Source: Venturia oleaginea
Lineage: Eukaryota; Ascomycota; Dothideomycetes; Venturiales; Venturiaceae
NCBI GenBank assembly: GCA_013176395.1
Contig: JABMLP010000001.1
Coordinates: 124,001-188,000 of the forward strand
Reading direction: 5' to 3'
DNA: 64,000 nucleotides
Part shown: positions 1 to 10,803 of the stretch, one piece after another
How positions within the stretch are numbered: the first letter of the stretch is position 1
Layout of the letters: the number at the start of each line of letters is the position of its first letter
Translations under genes and position numbers: made by a program
Notes under the pieces: generated by a model
Database searches by the model: none
What the model saw: only the letters and a program-made list of their open reading frames with translations
What the model was told of the DNA's origin: nothing

Positions 1-1116
1 TACCTGGCATTGCACGAATACGCGCCAGAGAATGGCCTGGGAGGACCAGAGTTTAAGGCTGCGATCAGTACGCCATGGCGCAACCAAGTCTTCGCCAACA
101 TTATCGGGGACAAGAAGAGAAGGGTTTACAGCTTATACTACACTTTCGGGCCAGCACCGCGAGATCTCAAATCTTTGGCAGATTCAGCAGCAGTGCCATT
201 CCAATCCGATTTTCATCGCACGACCTCTTATCCCGAGTCAGACGCGAGCAAGTGGCCAGCACTCGAATCCTACATCTTGACTCCCGATGGTGTCCCACTT
301 TCGTATCGTCTCGAGGGCTCGACGGACGTTCAGGCGCCAATGATTGTGCTTTGCAACTCAATCCTCACCGAATATGGAATCTGGGATTCCTTTGTTCAAG
401 AATTCTTATCAAAGCCAGAAAACAAGAAATACCGCATTCTACGCTACATGAAGCGAGGCCGCTACAGCTACGATTCTGACACTCCAGTCACTGTCGATCT
501 ACTTGCCAAAGACGTCATCTCCATCCTCGATGCCCTCAGAGTGCAAAAGGCAGCAGCTGTGGTTGGAGTCAGTCTCGGCGGTGCTACGAGCTTGAATGTC
601 TCTCTCAGATATCCCGATCGCGTCAATGCCTTTATTGCTTGTGACACTAATGCTTTTGTGCCACCCTCGAATCCTAAAGCATGGGGCGAGCGTATCGAAA
701 TTTCCGAGAAGGAAGGAGCGACAAACGAGTCCGGCGAGCTCATCGTTGGCGAAGAACTAGCCGAAGCCACCACCCGTCGGTGGTTCGTGAAGGAAAGTTA
801 CGAAGACCCAATTCTGGCCAAGGAGGCCGAACGAGTCAAGCAGATGGTCAAGTCCAACAGTCTTGATGGCTTCAGGAAGAGCGTGAAGGCATTGTACCAG
901 TATGACTTCAGGGAAGAGATGAAGAGTGGAAAGGTCAAGGGCGCTTTCGTGGCTGGAGGTAGTGATGGCGTTTTACCAAAGACTATGGAAGGCATGAAGG
1001 ATGTATACGCGGATGGAAAATCCGGCTTCTACATTATCGACAAAGCCGGTCATTTGCCTATGGTTGAGCAGCCCGTAGAGTTTGTGAGGGTTGTCGATAA
1101 GATATTGAAAGAGTAA
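1..1116 (+). CDS. EthD-like / alpha-beta hydrolase fusion protein, 5' end outside window
   Basis: The frame is open from the first base, so the true start lies upstream of the window; no ATG near the left edge is convincing. The first ~60 residues (LALHEY, GGPEFKAA, TPWRNQVF) resemble fungal EthD-like dimeric alpha/beta-barrel proteins. From about residue 95 the protein is an alpha/beta-hydrolase of the 3-oxoadipate enol-lactonase type. It has DGVPLSYRLEG at the start, a nucleophile elbow GVSLGG near residue 192, a likely acidic residue in GGSDGVLP, and the catalytic His in KAGHLPMVEQP near the C-terminus. The triad is therefore complete. Substrate is unknown; small lactones or esters are typical of the family. 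The EthD assignment rests on remembered motifs and is the less certain half. Confidence 0.8.
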   Translation, partial: YLALHEYAPENGLGGPEFKAAISTPWRNQVFANIIGDKKRRVYSLYYTFGPAPRDLKSLADSAAVPFQSDFHRTTSYPESDASKWPALESYILTPDGVPLSYRLEGSTDVQAPMIVLCNSILTEYGIWDSFVQEFLSKPENKKYRILRYMKRGRYSYDSDTPVTVDLLAKDVISILDALRVQKAAAVVGVSLGGATSLNVSLRYPDRVNAFIACDTNAFVPPSNPKAWGERIEISEKEGATNESGELIVGEELAEATTRRWFVKESYEDPILAKEAERVKQMVKSNSLDGFRKSVKALYQYDFREEMKSGKVKGAFVAGGSDGVLPKTMEGMKDVYADGKSGFYIIDKAGHLPMVEQPVEFVRVVDKILKE

Positions 1117-1919
1117 GAGTTATCTACCATGAAATCATACTCTTGTTGTTAGCAAGCGCCAGAATACCAGAAGATGTCGGTCCGTGGAAAACATGTTAGA
1201 AAGCACAATAGGCTCCTCTTGTCCAGCTAGATTCCAGAGGGCTTCCAGAAGTAGTATCATTCGTTCTTAAAGAAGCTACAGACGGCGACGATGCGATGTG
1301 GGCACGCGTCGTCGATGCAAGCAAGCATGTCTCGGTGTTGTCATAGCGTGCAGGAAGAAGATTCTTCTAGAAGGGCGCTAGAAGGCAATAGTGGGGAAAT
1401 GTGCGGGGTTGTGAGGCAATCTGGTAAGCTAAGGGACCGTGCCACGAGCGATTAACCCAATCCAGTAATCTCATTACTATGCAGCCCGTCACCTCTACGA
1501 TAAGTGTAGTCCCAAGCTGAGGTACTCAATGTCAAGCTTCAAGTGCCGACACTGAACGAATCAAATGGCGAGCAAGCCTAACTCTAGGAAGCTTACGAGT
1601 TAGTTCCGGTGCTTAGTTCCGGTGCTTAGTTCCGGTGCTTAATTCCACTAGTCTGCGGCTCCACCAAGGGAACACCATCTGGGGGGATCCAGAAGCTGAA
1701 ATGGGACCATGGGGAAGTACTAACAGCGAAGGTCTGGTGTCTGGGGTATGCAGCCTCATCGTGAACTCAGATGTATAAAGGCATTCCGTACAGCATCTCA
1801 AGTTGACCATCATCAGCATCAGCCTACTCTCCATCATCTCCTCATCCACTCCTCAGCATCCTTCTATCCTTTCCATTCTTGATACTTTCCCCACCTACCA
1901 AACCCCATCAATCATTCAA
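1117..1919. other. Intergenic region with a minisatellite
   Basis: About 800 bases between the hydrolase stop and the transporter start. I see no coding pattern. It contains the 13-bp tandem repeat listed separately. The final ~120 bases before the transporter ATG are pyrimidine-rich (runs of CATC and CTC), as is common just upstream of fungal starts. Confidence 0.5.
1601..1646. repeat. 13-bp tandem repeat, about 3.5 copies
   Basis: The unit TAGTTCCGGTGCT is repeated three times without a mismatch at 1601, 1614 and 1627. A partial fourth copy (TAATTCC) follows with one change. It lies about 275 bp upstream of the transporter start. Confidence 0.9.
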
Positions 1920-3341
1920 ATGGCCGGCGGTGCTGTTCTCGATCCTCAAGGTCTCGCTGGAGGTTTCCTCAAAAACAACTCATTTCCCCCCTTTCCCCCG
2001 TTATCTCCCTGTTCTTCCTCTGGGGATTTTCCTATGGACTTCTCGATGTCCTCAACAAGCATTTCCAAACCGTCCTTGACATTACCAAGCTTGAATCGAC
2101 CGGTCTCCAAGTCGTCTACTTCGGAGGGGGTTACCTATGCTTCTCGCCCATCGCTGCTGAGGTTATGAAGCGCAAGGGATACAAGATCACCATCTTGATG
2201 GGTCTTTCTCTACTCCCTCGGGGCAATCTTTTTCTGGCCAACCGCTCATTTCTCCACCTACTCCCACCGCATCGCTTCCTTTGGCGGTTTCTGTGCTTGC
2301 ACATTCGTTATTGCTTGTGGACTTGCAACCCTTGAGACAGCTGCCAACTCCTACGCCGTTGTCATCGGTGATCCAACATCTGCCTCCGCTCGTCTGCAAT
2401 TCTGCCAGTCATGGAATGGTTTTGCTTCCTTCATTGGTCCTCTCATCGCCTCCAAGTTCTTCTTCACTGGAAAGAACGCCCACAACTTGGTCAATGTCCA
2501 GTTCGTGTATCTCGCAGTCGCATGCGCGGGCGTCACCATCGCAATCCTGTTCCTCGTCGCCAAACTCCCAGAGGTCTCCGAGGAAATGCTCAACGGAACC
2601 ACCGCTGTCGAGAGCTTCACCACCGATGAATTCGGCGACGAGATTGGCCAAGAACCGCTCTACAAGCAGTACAACATGATCTTTGGTTTTATTGCCCAAT
2701 TCTGCTATGTTGGTGCCCAAGTCACCGTCGCGTCTTTCTTCCTCAACTACGCAACTGAGAACGCGACCTTCACCTCTGCTCAGGCATCCAACCTCCTCTC
2801 CTACGCCCTCATCACCTTCACTGTCGGTCGATTCGCCGCCACCGGATTGGCCACCATCTTCCAAGCTGATTTCCTCCTCATGATCTACGCCGTTATCGCT
2901 ATCGTTCTCAACGCATTGATCTGCGCTCTTAGAGGTAACGGCGCCGTCGGTGTCCTCATGGCCCTCTTCTTCTTCGAGGCACCAATGTACCCAACCATCT
3001 TCACTCTCGGTACCGCCAACCTCGGTCGCCACACCCGTCGCGGAGCTGGTATCTTGGTCATGGGTGTTTCTGGTGGTGCTTTCTTCCCTCCAATCCAAGG
3101 TGCCATTGCTGATTCCGCCGGAACCCGCATCTCCTACGTCGTCCCTCTCGTCGGTTTTGTTTTTGTTCTCGGATACGTCGTCTCCCACTGGCTCCGAACC
3201 GGTCGTCACATTCTGCGAGTCAAGGATGTTGTTGTCGCTGCTGGTACTGTTGGTGCTCTCGGTGGCGCTGTCGAGACCGTCCACTATGATGGTGAGAAGA
3301 CTGCCAAGATTGAGGAGGCTGAGTTTGTGCGCTCTTCGTAA
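1920..3341 (+). pseudogene. FucP-type MFS sugar transporter with two frameshifts
   Basis: The reading starts at ATG 1920 (MAGGAVLDPQGLAGG) and ends with VRSS before the stop at 3339-3341, about 473 residues if read through. The content is typical of fungal fucose-permease-like (FHS/FucP) major facilitators: FFLWGFSYGLLDVLNKHFQ in TM1, FGGFCACTFVIACGLATLETAANSY in the TM4-5 area, and a conserved C-terminal half. The signal crosses frames twice. Frame 0 passes to frame 2 inside the C-rich tract around 1985-2000. It returns to frame 0 at 2210/2211, where a CT dinucleotide seems missing from a CTCTCT run. Neither junction looks like an intron, and frame 0 has a stop at 2166-2168 between them. All flanking residues remain conserved, so this is either a very young pseudogene or two assembly errors. 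Confidence 0.8.
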
Positions 3342-3691
3342 ATGGTCTGGTTGAGACGTTGCATATATCCAGTGCCTATTAGGGCGGCGGCTGTTTGATG
3401 TTCTGCGCATATTGAGATAGAAACATGATACCATGAATAAACGATAAATGATTTGGATTGAGAGATTCTTGAAAAATTTCACTTCCGCTGCGTGTTTGAG
3501 ATCCCTCTCTTACAGCGATATTTTTTTCCGGATTGGCCCTAATCCTTCAACAAATACCCAGACTATCATCAACTCGTCTCAACACATTACCAACGACCCA
3601 GTGCAAATCTCCCAAGATCTGTGAATGTACCAAACACAATGACAGGGCGACGTTATATATATGAGGTGTAGCAAGTGACCAATTCTTGATT
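3342..3691. other. 3' flank of transporter
   Basis: Contains the probable 3' UTR of the transporter (AATAAACGATAAATG near 3435 could serve polyadenylation) and the degraded 3' flank of the F-box-like fragment. No independent gene is visible. Confidence 0.4.
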
Positions 3692-3877
3692 CTACGCACC
3701 AACTCGGGGCCGTAAGAAGATCTGGCGATGGTCATGGCGATACGATATTGAAAATACATGTGGAGAGATCGGAGGCGCTTGTTGAAAGCCAGATCGGCTT
3801 TTAATTGCATCTTCGAAGGCTCTGGCCAAGATGTCCCGGCGGAGTTGAAGAGGGAGGACGAGGAATGGGGAGGACAT
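3692..3877 (-). pseudogene. Truncated copy of the small F-box-like family
   Basis: Starting at ATG 3877 the minus strand encodes MSSPFLVLPLQLRRDILARA followed by FEDAIK. This is the same opening as the genes at 11422, 12375, 14224 and 15052 (LP-ELRQ-IF-AFE). The frame stops after 61 residues, while the intact family member at 11422 has 185. Another minus frame covering 3547-3990 is open but shows no family motif. I take this as a truncated, inverted and probably non-functional copy about 7.5 kb from the tandem array. Confidence 0.5.
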
Positions 3878-4522
3878 GATGGAGTTCGGGAAATGAGTAG
3901 AAGAATCTGTAGAAGCCGGTGAGGTGGTGAAGAGATGGATGCGTTTCTATTTTTATTCTTTTGGTGCCCTCTAAAGTATTTTGTTGGCATGAGATATTAA
4001 AAGCGGACGCGGAAAATACCATGACTGCAAGATTTAGCAAGCTCGAAATCGAACCTTCAGGATAAGCGTGACGACTGACATTTCCTGCCTGATATCGACT
4101 GAAGAGCCTGTTCGCCTCAAAACGATACCGTTTTTATGCTCTTGTATTGCAGGTCTATTTATCCTGTTGTACGACTGCATAGTTCAAGGTGTACTTATTG
4201 ACAGTTCGACTGATCATATCTCTTACAATATGCTCAGTCATGCTCAGCTGTGTTCATGAGGATGTCAGCGATTGTGAGTATGCACGTGGTTATGAACAGT
4301 GTCCTATGCAATTGCTCACTGTGACCTCCGCTTCTACCCACCTGGAACCACTACTGTTCACTTGTTTTGCTAAGCCCAAATGGCCGCGATAAAGAAGCGC
4401 CTGATTCCTGTTAGAGCTCAAGGAAGTTTCTCACCGCAGAATTCGTGCACAGTGACAATACTTTCGACTTACACGCACCGTAAATCATCAACCATAGTAG
4501 ACATCCCAAGCAAAACACAAGA
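3878..4522. other. Intergenic, nothing recognised
   Basis: Several short overlapping open frames exist, but none has a start, splice signals and a protein-like composition together. TGCTCAGTCATGCTCAGCTG near 4229 is a local short direct repeat. Confidence 0.4.
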
Positions 4523-5553
4523 ATGAACGCCAACTCACTTATGGCTTTTAAACCTTATGGATCACGCGCAGTGTTCTTCGCTGCATCCATGGGCAAAAAC
4601 GACAAAAACGACAGCCAAAGCAACGACACACCTGGTGAAAAGTGCTTATTCTGCTGGGGTATGCTCGATGACGTCGAACCATAATTGGAATGTGTGGGCC
4701 CTCCAATACGACTAGCCTGCTGCAAGAATGCATACGGCCTCGACTGCTTCCAACAAGCCGTCACCTCAGCAAAGATTTGCCTATGCTGCCGCCGACGAAT
4801 GTAGACGGGGAACGTTCGGGAGCGACTTCGAGACGCTTGGTTGGAGGTCACAGGTCCAAGCTGGAGGTTCTTCCTCTTCTGGCGTTACATGACGATGGTC
4901 CTTATCCTGAGCTTTTTGATCATCCACTTCAGATATAGCGTACGCCTTCCCGACACAGTCGCGGATGGTTTGAGTCATCTCATGTCGGAGCTGCCTATCG
5001 CCCAGCTGGAGTCATCGGGAATACTCATCATCGCTCTCGGTTTGGCCTTGGCCACATTCCTCTACTACCTTGAACTTTGAGCGTTTATGTCAACCTGGCT
5101 ATGTTTTGGCATGTTCCTTTGCCAGGACCAGCACCAATCAACGTGCCCGTTCATGCAGCACTGAATGTCAAGGCTCTGATGAAAGAGATCGGAACGCAAG
5201 TCCAAATAGTTAGGAAGCAGACATGGCATCGGCTGTGCCAGAAGGGAAAGGCGGCAACATTGATTATGGTCTCGCTGGAAGTAATTAGACGACTATTCCC
5301 CGGGGTCAAGTTCTTCGCCAAAGTTTTGTCCGAGATGGCTTTCTGGCAATATCGCATCGTGACACTCAAGTCGCATGGTCTTGAACCCCTAAATTCCAAG
5401 AGCCTTTGGTTCCTGGTCCCAATTGCAGCCTGCTTCGCACGCTACAGACTGAATGGTGGATTGTACGACAACGAAATTGGACTCGCGTTTTTGGGACTAG
5501 GCTCGGCGCTCCTAGTCTTCGCGAGGACCTTGTACCAAGTAGGACGGACTTAA
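4523..5553 (+). pseudogene. Membrane-anchored RING-like protein, broken
   Basis: ATG 4523 opens a frame reading MNANSLMAFKPYG, then CLFCWGML, LACCKNAYGLDCF and CLCCRRRM. The spacing is like a fungal C-x2-C / C-x-H-x2-G-x2-C / C-x2-C-R RING finger, but the His position is Asn. It is followed by a hydrophobic segment (FLFWRYMTMVLILSFLIIHF) and another near 5010-5075 (SSGILIIALGLALATFLYYL). TAA at 4682-4684 and TAG at 4802-4804 interrupt the frame. At about 5077 the signal moves to another frame and runs to the stop at 5551-5553, with further hydrophobic segments (SLWFLVPIAACFARY; IGLAFLGLGSALLVF). I infer one former multi-pass RING protein with two nonsense mutations and one frameshift. The family cannot be named more closely. 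Confidence 0.5.
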
Positions 5554-6180
5554 AGGCGCATTGCAAAGCAGGTTTGAACGGACCGTGGCAGTTACCTGTT
5601 GAAACAAAACTCCTCGATTCAAAATCAATGTCGATAATTTTCTGGAATTTTCTGGAGCTAAGATCGCCAGAAATGTATGTATCGATATCGATAGTGAAGA
5701 CAAGGAAGAGGAATCCAACTCGATGGACGGACCAGTTCATGCGGCCAGGAGATCGAGACGGCAGCCAAATGGCTCCAAGCTGCGGAATTGAACGTTCGAA
5801 ACCCAGTCGCCGGACGGAGGTGTCATGGCGAACTTGAGGGTATAGGGGATGAGATATTGGGCGGGTAGTGGCCTTCAGTGATGCTGTAGCCGGTGAGATG
5901 GGAGAGAAAGGGCTGAGGATATCGATGTTTATCGGAAGCAAATGGATCCAGTCGTCGGGGGTACGCTTGATATTTCCGTGGTCGATGGCATAATCACAGC
6001 GATCTCGTCCGGCCACAATTCTCTTCCGCTCTCGGTACCTCGATTTCCTCATTGCCCCTCCTTTTTAACAACATCCTCCGTCATCCGCACCTCCACTGAC
6101 CGTCTTCCACCACACAATCTCTTCATCTCCATATACAATTCTTATATACCAATCATCAAAATATCTGTAAAAGCACCAGA
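5554..6180. other. Intergenic and SOD1 upstream region
   Basis: Holds palindromic copy A and then the SOD1 promoter and leader. The last ~150 bases are pyrimidine-rich (CCTCCGTCATCCGCACCTCC) and include a TATA-like CTTATATACC about 35 bp before the ATG. No coding sequence is evident. Confidence 0.5.
5614..5694. repeat. Dispersed palindromic element, copy A
   Basis: Imperfect inverted repeat of about 80 bp. The left arm holds CGATTCAAAATCAATG and TCGATAATTTTCTGG. The right arm holds GATCGCCAGAAATG and TATCGATATCGATAG. The same arms occur at 34363-34440 and 36441-36520. It lies 60 bp after the RING pseudogene. Confidence 0.65.
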
Positions 6181-7037
6181 ATGGTCAAAGCAGGTACGTT
6201 GAGCTTTTATGCAGCGATCCAGGAGGGTTCATGCGGCGTTCCATGTCAAGCGGGGCACGATTTGAGTTTGAATGAGCACAATAACGGTGGCTAGAAGCCA
6301 TGTTTATGGAACATCACGCTCATGGCCATGCCCCATTGGCTAGCGGCTGTGATCAAGCCTTCTAGCTTAGATGAAGGCTGCTACCATGATGGATGAGGTT
6401 CTCCCAAACATTTGATCCCTTGCTTTCCAAGAGTTCATTCACCAGGTTAGAAATGCTAACGAATCGGAAAAATAGTCGCAGTTATCCGTGGTGACTCTAC
6501 AGTCAAGGGAACCGTAACCTTCGAACAGGCATCGGAGGGCGCCCCAACCACCGTCACATACGCTCTTAGCGGAAACGATCCAAATGCCGAGCGTGGCATG
6601 CATGTTCACGCTTTCGGAGACAATACGAACGGTTGCACTTCAGCTGGCCCACACTGTATGGCTCCTACAAGTGGATGGGCAGACATGACAATCACTGACA
6701 AACTGTCTCCCAGTCAACCCACACGGAAAGGAACATGGTGCACCAACGGACACTGAGCGTCACGTAGGTGACTTGGGAAACTTCAAGACCGATGGTCAGG
6801 GTAACTCCCAGGGTTCCATCGAGGACAAGTTGATCAAGCTCATCGGAGCTGAGAGCGTTATTGGCGTATGTTTGCAGTAATCTGATTGTGCGAGTTTAGC
6901 GCTGACATTTGCTACAGCGAACTGTTGTTGTCCACGACGGAACTGATGATCTCGGAAAGGGTGGACACGCCGACTCAAAGAAGACTGGGAACGCTGGTGG
7001 ACGCCCAGCTTGCGGCGTCATTGGCATCTCCGCATAA
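6181..7037 (+). CDS. SOD1: Cu/Zn superoxide dismutase
   Basis: Four exons, 6181-6193, 6476-6655, 6714-6865 and 6918-7037, join in frame to give 154 residues, the standard cytosolic SOD1 length. It dismutates superoxide to peroxide and O2 using Cu and Zn. The metal ligands are visible: MHVHAFGD (two Cu His), [12 protein letters not shown] (bridging and Zn His), ERHVGDLGN (Zn His and Asp) and [19 protein letters not shown] (Cu His and the active-site Arg). The two disulphide cysteines ([13 protein letters not shown]) are present. There is no signal or transit peptide, so the product should be cytosolic or in the mitochondrial intermembrane space. The first exon codes only four residues plus one base. 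Its 282-nt intron is long for this window, but the GTACGT donor, GCTAAC branch and TAG acceptor fit well. Confidence 0.97.
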
Positions 7038-7851
7038 CTGTCGATATGATAGCGAGGGACGAAATCATAACTATATAGGATCAAAAAAATGTGCGGTTGT
7101 AGACATAAGTAGAATAACACACCTATTTATATCTTGCGGCTGCAATCGATTGAAATTTCCCGTACAATTGCGTCTTGCTGTCAGAGACCCTTTCTCTTGA
7201 ATTGAATCTCTTGCTCATCGAAAAGCTCTACTGTATAGAGACATCTGCCCCGAACCCCATGTTTTCTATAAATAGCTGGGGTATGACGATGAAGTTCTCG
7301 AGTCGAGTATCATACCAGCCTCGATAACTCTTCGTGGGCGAATTTAATATTGCATTGACTCGTGAAAATTGATGAAGGCTAAATTCAAAGTGTCTGTTAT
7401 TCCCCAGAATATATCGTGTCCCCTCGAGCCCCTACACGATCTGGTCGCATAGACCCCTTAAGCTTTAGAAGTACCAGGTAGCTACGCCCGTGGCGCACAG
7501 TCAATATAGAGCAACCAAGTGAACACCTGCGACACCATCGAATAGCAACAAGAACATCTCCCAATTGCGAATTGCTCTTCCCATTCACATTGAACCGCAT
7601 CACAAAATCACATCACGGTAATTTTCTCCCATTCATCCAACATACTTCCACGTTGAGTGCATCACTTCATCGCCCTGTAACTGTATCCACTGCCAGAAGC
7701 TACCCGGGTCCTCACACTCTATACTCCATACTTCTATCCCACGAGTGGCTAAAGAAGAAACCTACACTTCTCATAATTTTACCTCTTACATGTACATAAT
7801 CACACTCACAACAACTAACACCACTCACAGCACCAAAACCAACCTCCCATC
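7038..7851. other. Intergenic between SOD1 and Tudor-SN
   Basis: Converts from the SOD1 3' UTR to the Tudor-SN promoter and leader. The last 60 bases are CA-rich (ACTAACACCACTCACAGCACC) immediately before the ATG context ATCATGG. I see no other gene. Confidence 0.5.
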
Positions 7852-10803
7852 ATGGCGCAACCCTTAGGAACTCTCTCCGCGAAAGTCAAGTCCATCATCT
7901 CTGGCGACACTCTCGTACTCTCCCACCCCTCTAATCCTCGAAAAGAACGCCAACTCTCCCTCGCTTTCGTAACAGCGCCCCGCTTAAAGAAAGAAGGCGA
8001 TGAACCCTTCGCCTTCGCCTCTCGCGATTTCTTACGTAAACTCCTCGTGGGCAAAATCGTGCACTTCCGCGTACTCTATGTGATACCCACCTCGAAGCGA
8101 GAATATGGCGTTGCATGGCTACCAGATGGCAAGGGAGGTATGCTGCAATTTCCTGAAGAGGGAGTTAAGGAGGGCTGGTTGAAGGTCAGGGACGATGCCG
8201 GGAAGAGAGAGGGTGATGGTGATACGGCACTGCTTGTGGAGAAGCTGCAGATTGCTGAGGCACATGCTAAAGCTGACAGCAAAGGCGTTTGGGCAGAGAG
8301 CGCTGGAGAAGGCAGGGTGGAATGTGCGTACGAAGTGGCTGATCCGGCTTCGTTCGTCAAGCAGAATCAGCGCAAGGCTATTGATGGTGAGTGAAATCGC
8401 ATAAGAGAATGTGATCTTACCCGAGCGGAATGGGATAAATGGATACTTCGAGACGGGCATCAGTCTCCTGGTCAAGATCGAGAGCTCCAGGTCTCTCACA
8501 AAATGAAGCAATACACTTCGCTGGGAATTTTGCGGACTCGGTCTTGATTTGGAGTCGATTCCAAGCTCGAGGTATCTACAGCTTCTACACCATGCTGCAA
8601 GCTGGGATTCTTGCAATTCAATCAAGGAAAAAATTGACAGAGAATAGGAATCGTCGAGCGAGTCCTCAGCGGCGACCGCATGATCGTACGACTAATCCTT
8701 TCGCCCAAGGAACACGTACAAACTATGCTGCTCATCGCAGGCATACGCGCACCTTCGACTAAACGCATGAATCCTTCGAACCAACAAGAACAAGCAGCAG
8801 AGCCATTTGGAGACGAAGCGCAGCAATTTGTAGACATGCGATTGTTACAACGCAACGTTGTCGTGAATGTGCTTGGTCTGAGTCCTCAAAATCAAATCGT
8901 GGGCTCTGTCAAACACCCTTCACAAGGCACAATTGCAGCGCATATTCTCAAGGCTGGCCTCGCGACCTGCACAGATTTCCACTCGACACTACTAGGCGCT
9001 GATATGGGCGAGCTGCGTCAGGCGGAGAAAGCAGCAAGAGCTGCGAATCTAGGCAAACATAAGCACGCCTCTGCGCCCCAAAAGGCAGGTAGCGAAAACG
9101 ATGCTGTTGTGAGCAGAATATTGAGCGCCGATACAATCTTCATACGCAACAACAAGACCGGCATCGAACGTCGTATCAACCTGAGCAGTGTACGCCAGCC
9201 AAAACCTTCGGATCCGAAGCAAGCACCGTGGCAGGCTGAAGCCAAAGAGTTCCTGCGAAAGCGAGCCATTGGGAAGCATGTGAAGTATCAGATCAACGGC
9301 AAGCGAGCGGCCACAGAAGGATACGAAGAGCGAGAGATGGCCACAGTAACTCTAGCAGGCAAGAATGTTGGACTGTTGTTGGTTGAGAACGGATTCGCAT
9401 CCGTGATTCGACATCGCGCCGATGACACCGACCGATCACCCATCTACGACGATTTGTTACTTGCAGAACAAGAAGCACAAACATCCAAGAAGGGAATGTG
9501 GTCTGACAAAGCGAATGCAGCCAAGCAATACGTTGATCACTCCGAGTCACTCGAAAAGGCTAGGCGACAAATGACCCTGTTAAGCCGGCAGCGAAAGGTG
9601 GCAGCGGTTGTCGACTTCGTCAAATCTGCTTCTCGATTCACCGTCCTGATACCAAAGGACAACGCGAAACTTACTTTTGTCCTCTCTGGTATCCGCGCAC
9701 CTCGATCTGCCAGGAATCCAACAGATCAAGGCGAGCCCTTTGGCAAAGAAGCCCACGAGTTTGCCAACAGACGTCTTCAACAACGCGATGTCGAGATCGA
9801 CGTCGAGGATGTAGACAAAGTCGGTGGTTTCATCGGCGCCCTTTTTGTCAACCGCGAAAACTTCGCCAAATTACTTCTTGAGGAAGGTTTTGCTTCTGTC
9901 CATGCATACTCGGCTGAGAAGTCAGGAAACGGACCCGAACTCTTCGCAGCCGAGAAGAAGGCAAAGGAGGGACGCAAGGGAATGTGGCATGATTGGGATC
10001 CTTCGCAAGATGAAGAAGGTGAGGATGCCGGATATACCAATGGTGGTTCTAACGGACACGCTGCGGAAGTTCCTGCTGCGCCGAGGAAACAGGACTACCG
10101 TGATGTTGTTGTCACGCATGTCGATGAGTCTGGTCGTCTGAAAGTGCAACAAATTGGTACCGGAACAACAGCCAAACTGGAGGAACTCATGGGCATGTTC
10201 CGCAAGTTCCACCTTACAGCGAAACCGCTCACCGATGCGCCCAAGGTTGGTGAAGTCGTCTCCGCGAAATTCATGGGTGATTGGTACCGCGCCAAAATTC
10301 GCCGAAACGATCGCGAGAAGAAGCGCGCTGAAGTGAACTATTTCGATTACGGCAACAGCGAAATGGTAGACTGGAAAGACCTTCGTCCCCTTCCTCAGGA
10401 AAAGTTCGGCCAGCAAGTACTGAAACCACAGGCCGTCGATGCCACACTCTCCTACGTTCAGTTACCGTCTGGCCAGTACCTAGCCGACACTGTTGACTTC
10501 TTGCAAAGCCAAGTCCAGGATCGTCAATTGGTCGCTGCTGTTGATTTCCAAGAAAAGGATGGCAGTCTGAGCGTAACCCTATATGATGCAGGCAAATCTG
10601 AGAGGGCTGAGGATAGCATCAATGCCGAGCTTGTTCTTGAGGGACTTGCGATGGTTCCTAGGAAGATGAAGGCTTGGGAGCGTGGAGCGGATATTCTCAA
10701 GGTTTTGAGTAAGATCGAGGCAGAGGCCAAGAGCGCACACCGGGGAACGTGGGAGTATGGTGATGTTCTCCCTGACGAGGATTTGGAGCCACTTAGGAAG
10801 TAG
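7852..10803 (+). CDS. SND1: Tudor staphylococcal nuclease (Tudor-SN, SND1 homologue)
   Basis: Two exons, 7852-8386 and 8648-10803, give 896 residues, normal for the family. The 261-nt intron uses GTGAGT and AATAG, and the join restores a glycine inside the opening strand of the second nuclease domain (DGIVERVLSGDRMIVRL). Domain order: SNase-like 1 (about 1-165), 2 (179-320), 3 (330-480), 4 (495-640), then a Tudor domain (about 720-800; VGEVVSAKFMGDWYRAKI, VNYFDYGNSEMV) embedded in a fifth partial SNase fold. The SN repeats begin with recognisable V-x-SGD or V-x-SAD strands and end with G-x-W motifs. Family members are cytoplasmic RNA-binding, RISC/spliceosome and stress-granule proteins that bind dimethyl-arginine through Tudor. 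The role in this organism is inferred from the family. Confidence 0.95.

Noticed and set aside
1985..2211. Introns as an explanation for the frame changes in the MFS gene
   Set aside because: No GT...AG pair with suitable spacing removes the shifts without deleting conserved transmembrane residues.
2409..3482. A 357-codon open frame on the minus strand
   Set aside because: It lies antisense to the conserved MFS transporter, is rich in Asp, Glu, Gly and Ser as expected from the reverse of hydrophobic codons, and has no motif.
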